This document shows positions 26,001-34,133 of a DNA stretch of 64,000 bases, one piece after another. The notes below the pieces were generated by a model. The model was not told the origin of the DNA. It searched no databases and was given only the letters and a program-made list of their open reading frames with translations. Made by a program: the position numbers and the translations under genes. Every line of letters begins with the position of its first letter. Position 1 is the stretch's first letter. The DNA is from Pedobacter sp. Leaf170 (GTDB lineage: Bacteria > Bacteroidota > Bacteroidia > Sphingobacteriales > Sphingobacteriaceae). The stretch covers positions 586,858 to 650,857 of the forward strand of contig NZ_CAKLBP010000001.1 in assembly GCF_920984665.1 (NCBI RefSeq), in the 5' to 3' direction.

Positions 26001-26725
26001 TATTTCTTTCCTCCCGCAGCCAACATTGTAAATAATAGAAATATTGATGAAAAACTAATAAAGTATATTAAATCTCTGGTATCTAAAACGCCTCTACTTA
26101 TCGATTGGTAATGTTCATTAATCCCTAAAGATGATATAGTAGTTTCGAAACTTTTTAAGGCAAAAAGTTGACTTGTGTAATCAAAGCCCAAGAAAGCAAA
26201 AGCACAAAGTGCCGCTGAAACAGCAAAGGCAATAATCTGGTTTTTGGTGAGCGATGAAGCAAAAATTCCAACCGAAGTGAATGCGGTGCCTAATAAAAAG
26301 AGCCCAATGTAGGAGCCTATAACTGCCCCTGAATCTATATTTCCTTCAGGTAAACCAAGTTTTGATATTGAAAAATAATAAATTGTTGTAGGTATTAAAG
26401 CAAATAAAACCAAAACTAAACATGATAAATATTTAGCAAAGATGATTTGCCAAAGCGTAATTGGCTTGGTAATTAACAATTCGTAGGTACCTTCCTTTTT
26501 TTCTTCGGCAAATGAGCGCATGGTTATCGCCGGAATTAAAAACATAAAAAGATATGGAACTAAACTAAAGAAGCCACCCATTTCTGCGTAGCCGTAATCG
26601 AGAATTGATGTATCAGGAAAAAACCACAGCAAAAGTCCAGAAACCAATAAAAAAACGCCTATGGTTATGAAAGCAACCATCGAACTTAAAAAACTATTTA
26701 ATTCGCGTTTAAAAACTGCGTACAT
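26000..26725 (-). CDS. gldF: Gliding-associated ABC transporter permease GldF
   Basis: A 241-aa ABC-2 type permease with six membrane segments. It starts MYAVFKRELNSFLSSMVAFITIGVFLL, has AMTMRSFAEEKKEGTYELLITKPI-like cytosolic coupling helix (seen as AITMRSFAEEKKEGTYELL) and ends FTMLAAGGKK. It couples to GldA and GldG. It overlaps gldG by one base (TAATG). The 136 bases upstream, between it and the barrel gene, are AT-rich and could carry an own promoter. Confidence 0.92.
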   Translation of the reverse strand: MYAVFKRELNSFLSSMVAFITIGVFLLVSGLLLWFFPDTSILDYGYAEMGGFFSLVPYLFMFLIPAITMRSFAEEKKEGTYELLITKPITLWQIIFAKYLSCLVLVLFALIPTTIYYFSISKLGLPEGNIDSGAVIGSYIGLFLLGTAFTSVGIFASSLTKNQIIAFAVSAALCAFAFLGFDYTSQLFALKSFETTISSLGINEHYQSISRGVLDTRDLIYFISFSSIFLLFTMLAAGGKK

Positions 26726-26861
26726 AACTAAATTTAAATGCCGAAGTTAACAAAATAATAAAGTAATTTATAGATGTCTTACTGTTAAACTAAGTGGTTA
26801 AAAGACTTTGAAATACATTATTTTTAAAATGATATAAAGCATCTGTGTATAAAGGAAATAT

Positions 26862-27401
26862 CTAAAGCTCCAAAGCATAAGCTATTCTTAAGCCTGCAAA
26901 ACCTTTTGTATTTGAAGAATTTAATAGTTGAATATTATCATTTTTTCCCGTCCAGCCTTCGTATCTTAAACCAACATCCAACAATCCCTTATTTCTCAGT
27001 TTAAATATATTTCCAATTCCTGGCGACCAAATCGCTAGTGTTTTTTGTGTTTCATTTATTGGGATTCCTGCGCCTAATTGCGCTTCTGCGTAAAAACCTT
27101 CGCTTAGGTAATATTTTAAACCAGCTTTTAATGGGATGTAAGTTAAATCTTTAACCATCAGAACTTGGTTTCTTCTGCCAAAAAAATTCATAAAACCGCC
27201 GTTTAAACTTATAGCAAGTTGATTTGAAATCGGTAAATCAAATTTTATGGAGCCACCTGTTCCTATTGCCGAAATACCTGAGAAATTTCCGGATGGAAGC
27301 CCGATTTCTGCACCAATGCTTAAATTAGTTGTATTTTGAGCTTTTAATATTGTAGCATAAAATGATAGTATGGCAAATAGTAGTAACCGAAATTTAAACA
27401 T
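26862..27401 (-). CDS. Small outer-membrane beta-barrel protein between gldA and gldF
   Basis: A 179-aa exported protein: signal peptide MFKFRLLLFAILSFYATILKAQ, then alternating amphipathic strands (LSIGAEIGLPSGNF, GGSIKFDLPISNQLAISLNGGFMNFFG, YIPLKAGLKYYLSEGFYAEAQLGAGIPI, GLLDVGLRYEGWTG, KGFAGLRIAYALEL) ending in an aromatic/hydrophobic strand, as in porin-like and PorT-like barrels of about eight strands. The start lies three bases after the gldA stop, so it is co-translated with gldA. It is not a known member of the Gld transporter. Confidence 0.78.
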   Translation of the reverse strand: MFKFRLLLFAILSFYATILKAQNTTNLSIGAEIGLPSGNFSGISAIGTGGSIKFDLPISNQLAISLNGGFMNFFGRRNQVLMVKDLTYIPLKAGLKYYLSEGFYAEAQLGAGIPINETQKTLAIWSPGIGNIFKLRNKGLLDVGLRYEGWTGKNDNIQLLNSSNTKGFAGLRIAYALEL

Positions 27402-27404
27402 GAA

Positions 27405-28112
27405 TTAAGCCGTAAGTTTTCTAAAAATATCCTCTAATGAATTTTGATTATTTGCCATTTTCAAACCTTCCAACGTATCATTGGCTACAATTTTGCCTTT
27501 ATTAATGATGATGATATCATCGCAAATAGCTTCAACCTCCTGCATGATGTGTGTAGAAATAATGACGGTTTTATCTTTACCCAACGTTTTAATCAAGGCT
27601 CTTATATCAACCAGTTGATTTGGATCTAAACCTGATGTAGGTTCATCCAAAATTAAAACTTCCGGATTGTGAATAATCGCCTGAGCCAAACCAACCCTTT
27701 GTCTGTAACCTTTAGATAGCATTCCAATTTTTTTGTGCTGTTCAGGCGTTAAACCAACCATTTCAATCACATCTGCTACACGCTTAGAAATATCTGCAAG
27801 CTTGTAGGTTTGCGCAACAAAACTCAAAAATTCCTTTACGTACATTTCGGTATAAAGCGGGGTATTTTCAGGTAAATAGCCAATATGCTTTTTTGCATCA
27901 ACAGCTTCGAGAATGATATTTTTATCAGAAATTTTTGCTTCGCCAGATGTAGCTTCGAGGTAGCCGGTTAGCATACGCATTGTAGTAGATTTACCCGCAC
28001 CATTCGGACCCAAAAAGCCCAGAATACGGCCAGGCTTTGCTTCAAAGCTTATAGAATCTACTGCTTTTTGATTGCCGTAATGTTTAGAAAGTCTTTTTAC
28101 TGAAATACTCAT
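27405..28112 (-). CDS. gldA: Gliding-associated ABC transporter ATP-binding protein GldA
   Basis: A 235-aa ABC ATPase with Walker A GPNGAGKST, signature LSKGYRQRVGLAQAI, Walker B VLILDEPTSGLDP, and switch His in IISTHIMQEVEAI. The best fit is the GldA subgroup (start MSISVKRLSKHYGNQKAVDSISFEA), supported by gldF and gldG downstream in the same direction. It provides energy for the GldFG unit. A decayed palindromic repeat lies upstream at 28134-28161. Confidence 0.88.
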   Translation of the reverse strand: MSISVKRLSKHYGNQKAVDSISFEAKPGRILGFLGPNGAGKSTTMRMLTGYLEATSGEAKISDKNIILEAVDAKKHIGYLPENTPLYTEMYVKEFLSFVAQTYKLADISKRVADVIEMVGLTPEQHKKIGMLSKGYRQRVGLAQAIIHNPEVLILDEPTSGLDPNQLVDIRALIKTLGKDKTVIISTHIMQEVEAICDDIIIINKGKIVANDTLEGLKMANNQNSLEDIFRKLTA

Positions 28113-28133
28113 TGTGTTTCTTTATAAATCGGT

Positions 28134-28161
28134 TGCCATTGCAATGCACAAAGCAATGACG
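28134..28161. repeat. Decayed REP-like palindrome
   Basis: CCATTGCAATGCACAAAGCAATGACG, about 26 bases, keeps the CATTGC/GCAATG arms and the TGACG end of the REP-like family, but the middle is lost. Confidence 0.5.
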
Positions 28162-28167
28162 ATATTG

Positions 28168-29088
28168 TTAGTTAATATTTGCCGAACTTATCTTTTTATT
28201 GTATCGAAACTTATCAAGTTGTTCTGCAGCTTGCACAATATTATCTGATGATAAAATATCGGCCCCATTACTTACCAGATGATAATAAATATTCTTCGCA
28301 GGATTTGCAATAGAGCTTTTATCAATGTTACCCATTGTACCTAAAATTGTAGTAATACCCTTATTATGCAGGTAATTGTATAGTTCCTTTTCAGGAGCGC
28401 TAACACCTACAAATGCTACAATTCTATTATTTGGTATACCTAAATCATTAAGTCTTTTTAATTCAGATTTTTTCTGCACTGATGCCGAAATCATTAAATC
28501 CGGAGCCAGTTTATGAACTTCATGAGCCTGATTTGCATTGTATGTAATAATGATTGAGTTGCTCTCTACTTTGTACTGCTTAACCTTTTCAATTACTTTA
28601 GCGTAAGAAACACCTCGCTTTAAATCTATCGTTAGTAGCACCTTTCCTTTACTCCAGCTTAACACGCTATCTAAAGTCGGTATCTTAAATTTAGTTTCGT
28701 TTCCTTCATCATCCTTTAAATTAAAAGCTTTAAGTTCATCGTAAGTATAATCTCCAATCAGTCCTTTTCCTGTTGATGTTCTGTCCAGTTTATCATCATG
28801 CATAATTACCAAAACAGAATCTTTACTATAAGCGATATCGAATTCGATAACCATTGGATTGTAGGTGGTGGCATTTTCAAAAGTTTCTATGCAATTTTCT
28901 GGATAGCCAGGCATCGGACCACCGCGATGCGCACTGATTAATGGATAACGATTATCAGGCGACCATTTTAAGAACCGGTAAAGTTGGTTTGTGGTATCAA
29001 ATTTAATGTAATGATGAACTTTTTCTTCTTGTTTGCAGGATAAAAAAGCCAATAAAACAGAGAAGAAAAATAATAAGTGAAATTTCAT
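28168..29088 (-). CDS. Glycerophosphodiester phosphodiesterase family lipoprotein
   Basis: A 306-aa lipoprotein (MKFHLLFFFSVLLAFLSC, Cys18) with a GDPD TIM barrel. Catalytic blocks: ISAHRGGPMPGYPENCIETFENA (the His-Arg and Glu), MVIEFDIAYSKDSVLVIMHDDKLDRTSTG (Glu, Asp and His), and the later KVLLTIDLKRG. It should hydrolyse glycerophosphodiesters to sn-glycerol 3-phosphate and an alcohol at the cell surface or in the periplasm. It is monocistronic. Confidence 0.9.
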   Translation of the reverse strand: MKFHLLFFFSVLLAFLSCKQEEKVHHYIKFDTTNQLYRFLKWSPDNRYPLISAHRGGPMPGYPENCIETFENATTYNPMVIEFDIAYSKDSVLVIMHDDKLDRTSTGKGLIGDYTYDELKAFNLKDDEGNETKFKIPTLDSVLSWSKGKVLLTIDLKRGVSYAKVIEKVKQYKVESNSIIITYNANQAHEVHKLAPDLMISASVQKKSELKRLNDLGIPNNRIVAFVGVSAPEKELYNYLHNKGITTILGTMGNIDKSSIANPAKNIYYHLVSNGADILSSDNIVQAAEQLDKFRYNKKISSANIN

Positions 29089-29184
29089 GATTCAAAAGTA
29101 GAAAAAAATGGAAGATGGTAAAGGTAAAATGGAGGATTTTTGGTTGAATGTGTTTATTGGTTAATCGTTAAACTGATACATCGA

Positions 29185-29310
29185 GCATGAACAATTCAAC
29201 AGTCTACAAATTCTACAATTTAAACGACTAATTAATTCAGCAATTGAAACAATTAATCAATTCTACAATTTAACTAATTAACCGATTCAACAATTCAAAT
29301 AATTAACCTT
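29185..29310. repeat. Low-complexity AATTCAACAATT-type direct repeats
   Basis: Irregular repeats of ATTCAACAATT / ATTCTACAATTT / AACTAATTAACC fill the space between the regulator and the GDPD gene. No gene, hairpin or clear promoter is seen. Confidence 0.6.
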
Positions 29311-29313
29311 CCG

Positions 29314-29946
29314 CTACGCATATCCATTTTTAATGGCAAAAACGGCCAAACCAACTCGTGTTTTTAGCTCTAACTTTTCGCAAAGATTGTCGCGGTAGCT
29401 TTCTACAGTCCGTGGGCTACAAAACATTTTATCCGCTATTTCCTTGTAATTAAGTTCAGTAACCGTGTATTTTAAAAATTCTTTTTCCCTATCGGATATT
29501 TTAATTTCGGCTTCTTTGGCTTTATTTAAACTAAAAAATATAATTTTTGATGCCCATTCTGGATAGAAAAATCCATTTGCTGCCAATTTTGTTAGTGCAT
29601 TTTCTAATTCTGCCGGATGCGCATTTTTTAATAAATAACCGGTTGCACCGTTGGTAACCATTTTAATAACACTTTTTTCTTCACCTTGCATGCTCAAAGC
29701 CATTACTAATATTTCAGGATGATTTAATTTCACCCAGGTTACAGTTTCAAAACCATCCATTACGGGCATGCTAATATCAAGAAGTAAAATATCCGGAATT
29801 TTACTTCCATTAATAAACCTATCTATTAAATCTTTACCGTTTTCGCAAACATAGATAACTTCAAAATCTTCAAAATTATTGATGATGCCCTGCAATGCCT
29901 TGGCTATAAGTACATGATCATCTACAATAACAATGGTTTTTTTCAT
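29314..29946 (-). CDS. NarL/FixJ-type response regulator
   Basis: A 210-aa regulator: receiver domain (about 4-120) with phospho-Asp57 in ILLLDISMP and acidic pocket IVDDH, then a LuxR-type DNA-binding domain (about 147-205) with ISDREKEFLKYTVTELNYKEIADKMFCSPRTVESYRDNL. It is the partner of the kinase just upstream (two bases between stop and start). A palindrome at 32068-32083, in front of the operon, is a candidate site for it or another regulator. Confidence 0.92.
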   Translation of the reverse strand: MKKTIVIVDDHVLIAKALQGIINNFEDFEVIYVCENGKDLIDRFINGSKIPDILLLDISMPVMDGFETVTWVKLNHPEILVMALSMQGEEKSVIKMVTNGATGYLLKNAHPAELENALTKLAANGFFYPEWASKIIFFSLNKAKEAEIKISDREKEFLKYTVTELNYKEIADKMFCSPRTVESYRDNLCEKLELKTRVGLAVFAIKNGYA

Positions 29947-29948
29947 GA

Positions 29949-30728
29949 TTAGTTATTTAAAATCACAGTAAGTGCCGTACCATGATTAGGTTTACTTTTA
30001 AAGCTGAATTTGCCACCAATAATTTCGGCTCTTTTCTTCATGTTTTTAAGTCCTATTCCTTCTGCATTATTTTTTTCGTAATCAAATCCAACACCATTAT
30101 CCTGAATTTTTAACCTTAAAAAGGCTTCATTATCAGATTGTAAATCAATTTTAATCTCATCACAATTAGCATGCTTTAAACTATTTTGAAGAAATTCTTG
30201 CGTAATCCTTAGTAAAACATTTTTACGAACAAAGTCTAAATCAAAATAATCACAATTGTAATTGAACAAAACCTCACACTTTTTCAATGCATTTAAATGA
30301 TTTACTTCATCTTGTATTAAAGTTACAATTTCATTTCTACTAACATTATCATTTGTTAAATTTTTCGATAGGCTTCGTAAATCCTGTAAAGAGGAATTTA
30401 CAATTTGATATATCTGTTCAATTTTATCACTCGCCTGTGGCACTTTTTTTTCGTAAACGAGTTGCTGCGCATACAAGCTTACCAAAGTTAATTTTTGCCC
30501 AATGTTATCATGCAGTTCTCTACCGATTTGTTGCATGGTATCTTGCTGTATTTCTAATTGAGTTGATAAAAGTTCTTTTTGATGTATTTCATTATTGATT
30601 TTTATTTCATTTAAGTACTCCTTTTTTCTCGATTTATATTTCCTGATGTAAACCATAATGGCAACAGTAAAACTCACAAAAAACAGGTTAAATAAAATAA
30701 CCGTAATTAATAGCTCTGTTTTCCCCAT
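29949..30728 (-). CDS. DesK/NarX-type sensor histidine kinase
   Basis: About 259 aa. One N-terminal membrane segment (TELLITVILFNLFFVSFTVAIMVYI), a coiled stretch, a HisKA_3 dimerization domain with phospho-His73 in GRELHDNIGQKLTLVSLYAQQL, and a HATPase domain with NDGVGFD-like DNGVGFDYEKN and GIGLKNMKKRAEIIGGKF. No sensor domain is present, so the signal may come from the membrane protein encoded just upstream. Start ATG 30728 (MGKTELL) overlaps the upstream gene by 22 bases. The upstream in-frame start at 30800 would overlap by 94. Confidence 0.9.
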   Translation of the reverse strand: MGKTELLITVILFNLFFVSFTVAIMVYIRKYKSRKKEYLNEIKINNEIHQKELLSTQLEIQQDTMQQIGRELHDNIGQKLTLVSLYAQQLVYEKKVPQASDKIEQIYQIVNSSLQDLRSLSKNLTNDNVSRNEIVTLIQDEVNHLNALKKCEVLFNYNCDYFDLDFVRKNVLLRITQEFLQNSLKHANCDEIKIDLQSDNEAFLRLKIQDNGVGFDYEKNNAEGIGLKNMKKRAEIIGGKFSFKSKPNHGTALTVILNN

Positions 30729-31360
30729 ATAAATGAAATTGAAAATAATAAATACATAACTACACCTGAAATTAAGAAGTAATTGTAATAAATATCCCAA
30801 ATGGTTGAATAATCTTTTAGCAAAGAATAAAATGTAAAAAACGGCAAAGTACCGATGTAAAAAAGTGTTACACCTAAGTTTATGTAAAACATTTTATTTT
30901 TATGAAAATTGAGGATGTTTATAGAATTAACCTGATTATAATATTCTTTAAGCACTAAAAACATTAGCAATAAGCAACCTAAAGTGTAGTTGAAGGAGAA
31001 ATAGATTTTGCTCTCTCTAAAAAACAATTCGCTTACTAAAAACGAAGAAAAGTAAATTGTAGAGCATAAATAAAATAGCACTTTGCTATTAAAACATTTG
31101 ATGGCATATAGCCAATAAAAAAATATAAATTGAAAGGGAATAATGAGGTAGTTATAATATTTTGCCTTTGAGAAGCTGAAATATAAACCACCCCATTTGC
31201 CAATAATTTCACTTAAAAAGATGATTACTAAATAATAGATAAAAAATCGCCAATATTGATTTTTTAATGTTGCATAATTAAGCAAAGCGATAATTGCAGC
31301 TAAGCCTTCTACCCAAAGAAAGCTATCGCTCAAAAATTTCTGGAAATTACTTAATTCCAT
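30707..31360 (-). CDS. Polytopic membrane protein of unknown function in signalling operon
   Basis: A 217-aa protein with six to seven predicted membrane segments (for example LWVEGLAAIIALLNYA, WRFFIYYLVIIFLSEIIG, YLIIPFQFIFFYWLYAI, VLFYLCSTIYFSSFLV, LGCLLLMFLVL, MFYINLGVTLFYIG, YFLISGVVMYLLFSISFIW). I do not recognise a named family. The gene overlaps the kinase gene by 22 bases and begins five bases after the preceding gene, so it is translated with them. It may act as the sensory or input part of the kinase, which itself has no sensor domain; that is inference. Confidence 0.75.
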   Translation of the reverse strand: MELSNFQKFLSDSFLWVEGLAAIIALLNYATLKNQYWRFFIYYLVIIFLSEIIGKWGGLYFSFSKAKYYNYLIIPFQFIFFYWLYAIKCFNSKVLFYLCSTIYFSSFLVSELFFRESKIYFSFNYTLGCLLLMFLVLKEYYNQVNSINILNFHKNKMFYINLGVTLFYIGTLPFFTFYSLLKDYSTIWDIYYNYFLISGVVMYLLFSISFIWGKQSY

Positions 31361-31365
31361 TTTTA

Positions 31366-32001
31366 CTAATAATTTTCTACAACGGTAACAGCCGGTGGAA
31401 TTGTTTGTCCGTGGTTTTGGGCCATTACCTGCATCGCTTGCGTTTCGCCGTCATCACTAATTTTCATCATACGCATGCTTTGGCCTTGCGTTGCTCTATC
31501 GGGCGAGTATGTTCTTTCATCCAGCGGATTAAAGTCAAAGTCTAAATACCCATCAACACTTTTCATTTTTAATGTTGGTATCATTATCAATGTATGTTTT
31601 TCGGCAGATTCTTTTGGTATGTTATTATTCTTTCCAAAAATATCCCAATTATCTGCTTTTGGGTAAGCTGCGTAATAAAAACGTAAGCCCAGGCTATCAT
31701 CGCTAATGTCTTGTTTTACCCTTTTACTTTCATTTTCGATATCCTGAATAAATTTTTTCAAGGTTTTTAAATCAAACCAAACAGAGTGTGCATCATTTAT
31801 ACCGAGCGTTTTATTAATCAATTCCAGCTGAATATTACGGTAGTTATCAACCATCAGTTGAATAGCTTTTTGGGGCATAGTGTTGGGTTTTCCTGTTGGT
31901 GTATCCTTAACTGAGCCTCTAAAAAATTTTTGAATTAAATAAAATGCAATTGCTCCTAAAACAAAAGCAATAATGTAACTGAATGTTGGGTTCGATTCCA
32001 T
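31366..32001 (-). CDS. Membrane-anchored protein of unknown function, first gene of signalling operon
   Basis: About 211 aa, starting MESNPTFSYIIAFVLGAIAFYLIQKFF (N-terminal membrane anchor), then a soluble domain with YRNIQLELINKTLGINDAHSVWFDLKTLKKFIQDIENESKR, LGLRFYYAAYP and HTLIMIPTLKM. I do not recognise a family. The ATG at 32001 places the anchor at the N-terminus; an in-frame start at 32040 adds 13 polar residues. It leads a four-gene operon with the polytopic protein, kinase and regulator. Confidence 0.72.
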   Translation of the reverse strand: MESNPTFSYIIAFVLGAIAFYLIQKFFRGSVKDTPTGKPNTMPQKAIQLMVDNYRNIQLELINKTLGINDAHSVWFDLKTLKKFIQDIENESKRVKQDISDDSLGLRFYYAAYPKADNWDIFGKNNNIPKESAEKHTLIMIPTLKMKSVDGYLDFDFNPLDERTYSPDRATQGQSMRMMKISDDGETQAMQVMAQNHGQTIPPAVTVVENY

Positions 32002-32067
32002 AGTTTTTTGGTTTTTATTAAAGTTAACTTTTATTCTCAAATGTGGTAAATCTTTAAACCATAAAAC

Positions 32068-32083
32068 ATGGGGTTTTCCCCAT
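32068..32083. promoter_or_regulatory. Perfect palindrome ATGGGGTTTTCCCCAT (candidate operator)
   Basis: A 16-base palindrome (six-base arms, TTTT centre) sits in the divergent region between the signalling operon (start 32001) and the subtilase gene (start 32267). On the plus strand an eight-T run follows, so it could instead be a small hairpin terminator, but no plus-strand gene ends there. Confidence 0.45.
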
Positions 32084-32266
32084 ATTTTTTTTAGTTGTTT
32101 TCACCAATAATCGATTTGTTACTTTTCCCACTGATTTTTAGTGATTTACCTGCCAGTTTTCTATTCAAACTATAACAATTTTGGTAGTGTTAAACGTCGA
32201 CGATTTTAAAGGAATAAACCGAAAATCCTAAACAGAGTAGGTAACCATTCAATAAAACTAAAAATC

Positions 32267-33703
32267 ATGTCAAAAACTTTAAAAAAAGAAGAAAAGGTAG
32301 AGTACACTGGCCGATATCTTGTACTATTACCTGAAGGATCGAATACATCAGATTCTATCAACCAAATCAACTCAATTAGCGGACTGAACCTTAAAAGCTC
32401 ACTTGAATTTGAAAACGAATTTTTTACAGATAAAGACCTTGCCAAAACCGATGGAATTATCTTAGATAAACTTGGAATTGCCATTGTAAATGAAAAACCA
32501 AAAATTGAAAACAACATTAGCAGTTTTGGCGACAGCCAAATGATTGTGGAAAAAGAAACGGTTGTTTATGCCATCGGCATGCTTGATGAAAGTACTCAAA
32601 ACTACGTTGAAGGTTACAGAGATGCCATCAATCAGATTGCAAATGTTTTGGTTGGCCAGGAGATGGACGAATCGAGCTATGCCGAACAAGAATCAGATGT
32701 TGAATCTGTTGGTGCAACCTGGGGATTAAAAGCAACCAACGTAGTTCCAACAAATTTCTTAAGGTACAACCCATATAACGGAGCAGGAATAAAAGTTGCC
32801 ATTTTAGATACGGGTTTTGATTTTAATCATCCCGATTTTGCTGGCCGACCTGTGGTACACCAAAGTTTTATTTCAGGAGAAACCACGCAAGACGGACACG
32901 GACACGGAACACATTGTACCGGTACTGCTTGCGGTCCTTTGAGTTCTCCATCAGCTTCTGAAAGATATGGAATTGCTTATGCTGCAAGCATTTACATCGG
33001 CAAAGTATTAAGTAATGGTGGTTCTGGCGGCGATGGCGGCATCCTTGCGGGCATTAACTGGGCAATTGCGAACCGTTGCGAAGTTGTAAGCATGTCGTTA
33101 AGAGGCTTTTTAAATGGCTCAGGTTATTCAGCTGTGTTTGAAACCGCTGCAGCCAGAGCTTTAGCCCAAGGAACTTTGATTATTGCTGCTGCCGGTAACG
33201 ATTCTGCAAGACCAGGTACGGTTAGACAAGTGATGCATCCTGCAAATTGTCCGTCCATAATGGCGGTTGGTGCTGTAGATGTTAATATGAATGTTGCAAA
33301 TTTCTCTAACGGTGGCTTATACCCTACTTATGGCGCTGTTGATATTGCTGCTCCTGGTGTGAGTGTGTATTCATCTACCAAATTGCCAACCAAATATGCA
33401 ACCTGGAATGGTACCAGTATGGCTACACCACATGTTGCGGGCATTGCAGCACTTTGGGCACAGGCAACAGGTTTACGCGGTATTAACTTATGGCGCAAAT
33501 TAACCTCAACTGCAAAAGTATTATCTTCGCCAGCTAGAGACGTTGGTGCAGGTTTAGTGCAGGCACCTACAAAAACCAGGTTAATTAAATTTCCAATTGA
33601 CAGGATTCCGATTGATAGATTTCCGCTTGAGAAAGTGCCAATTTTGGTCAACCCAAGATTCCCTATCGACCCAATTGGTCCAATTGAAAGAATAATAAGA
33701 TGA
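32267..33703 (+). CDS. Cytoplasmic subtilisin-like serine protease (S8)
   Basis: A 478-aa S8 peptidase with the catalytic triad Asp171 (VAILDTGFDFNHPDF), His203 (GHGHGTHCTGT), oxyanion Asn301 (AAAGNDS) and Ser374 (NGTSMATPHVAG). Residues about 13-100 (GRYLVLLPEG..., LGIAIVN) look like an internal propeptide-like domain. There is no signal peptide, so it is probably intracellular. The C-terminal ~45 residues repeat Pro-Ile/Leu-Asp-Arg units (KFPIDRIPIDRFPLEKVP), likely an extended tail. The stop overlaps the ATG of the next gene (ATGA), a small I9-like protein. The role is unknown; self-cleavage or regulated proteolysis are possible. Confidence 0.9.
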   Translation: MSKTLKKEEKVEYTGRYLVLLPEGSNTSDSINQINSISGLNLKSSLEFENEFFTDKDLAKTDGIILDKLGIAIVNEKPKIENNISSFGDSQMIVEKETVVYAIGMLDESTQNYVEGYRDAINQIANVLVGQEMDESSYAEQESDVESVGATWGLKATNVVPTNFLRYNPYNGAGIKVAILDTGFDFNHPDFAGRPVVHQSFISGETTQDGHGHGTHCTGTACGPLSSPSASERYGIAYAASIYIGKVLSNGGSGGDGGILAGINWAIANRCEVVSMSLRGFLNGSGYSAVFETAAARALAQGTLIIAAAGNDSARPGTVRQVMHPANCPSIMAVGAVDVNMNVANFSNGGLYPTYGAVDIAAPGVSVYSSTKLPTKYATWNGTSMATPHVAGIAALWAQATGLRGINLWRKLTSTAKVLSSPARDVGAGLVQAPTKTRLIKFPIDRIPIDRFPLEKVPILVNPRFPIDPIGPIERIIR

Positions 33704-33903
33704 AATCAAAATGGTTAATATCTGTTAAGGGTGGTAGTTTAGACACGGTAACTGCCGAGCTCAGAAAACTTGGTGTGAAAAGTGTTGAAACACTTGAAGC
33801 CATAGGTGTGATTATTATTGTGCCAACAAGCCAGAAAATAACAGATGTAAAGAAAATTAAAGGCGTTTTAAGTGTTGAGGAAGAAAGGGACGTTAACATT
33901 TAG
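33700..33903 (+). CDS. Stand-alone inhibitor I9/subtilisin-propeptide-like protein
   Basis: A 67-aa protein. Pattern MKSKWLISVKGGSLDTVTAELRKLGVKSVE (strand, helix) and IGVIIIVPTSQKITDVKKIKGVLSVEEERDVNI fits the ferredoxin-like I9 propeptide/inhibitor fold; the ending 'KGVxSVEEERDV' is the usual 'PGVxxVExDRxV' of subtilase propeptides. No signal peptide. It shares ATGA with the protease stop, so the two are translated together. It should bind the protease active site as an inhibitor or folding helper in trans, comparable with yeast Pbi2 and fungal POIA1; this is inference from the fold and the position. Confidence 0.8.
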   Translation: MKSKWLISVKGGSLDTVTAELRKLGVKSVETLEAIGVIIIVPTSQKITDVKKIKGVLSVEEERDVNI

Positions 33904-33928
33904 CCAAACCATTTTTTTTTAAAATTAG

Positions 33929-33961
33929 AACGATGTTGCAAGCAGCAGCATCGTTTTTTTT
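33929..33961 (+). terminator. Terminator of the subtilase operon
   Basis: AACGATGTTGC (33929-33939) pairs with GCAGCATCGTT (33945-33955), 11 pairs with one G-T, and is followed by a T run. Confidence 0.88.
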
Positions 33962-34078
33962 GTTAGCAATGCTGATGAAACTTTAATAATTGAACAGCCT
34001 TTGCAATTTAAACCCGATCGTTAAACATCTAGGATAATTTGTTTAGGTAATTTTATAACGTCAAAACGCTTGTTAAAA

Positions 34079-34112
34079 ACCTTTTACCTTTTACCTCTTA
34101 CCTTTTACCTTA
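34079..34112 (+). repeat. TTTTACC heptamer repeats before glyS
   Basis: Three TTTTACC units and one CTCTTACC lie in tandem (CCTTTTACCTTTTACC then TCTTACCTTTTACC) directly upstream of the -7 box at 34118. It is a short degenerate slippage-type repeat. Confidence 0.7.
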
Positions 34113-34117
34113 TTTAT

Positions 34118-34125
34118 TATCTTTG
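34118..34125 (+). promoter_or_regulatory. Putative -7 box TATCTTTG of glyS
   Basis: Exact TAnnTTTG match only nine bases before the glyS ATG; transcription would start close to the start codon, giving a nearly leaderless mRNA. Confidence 0.5.
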
Positions 34126-34133
34126 CCTCCATT

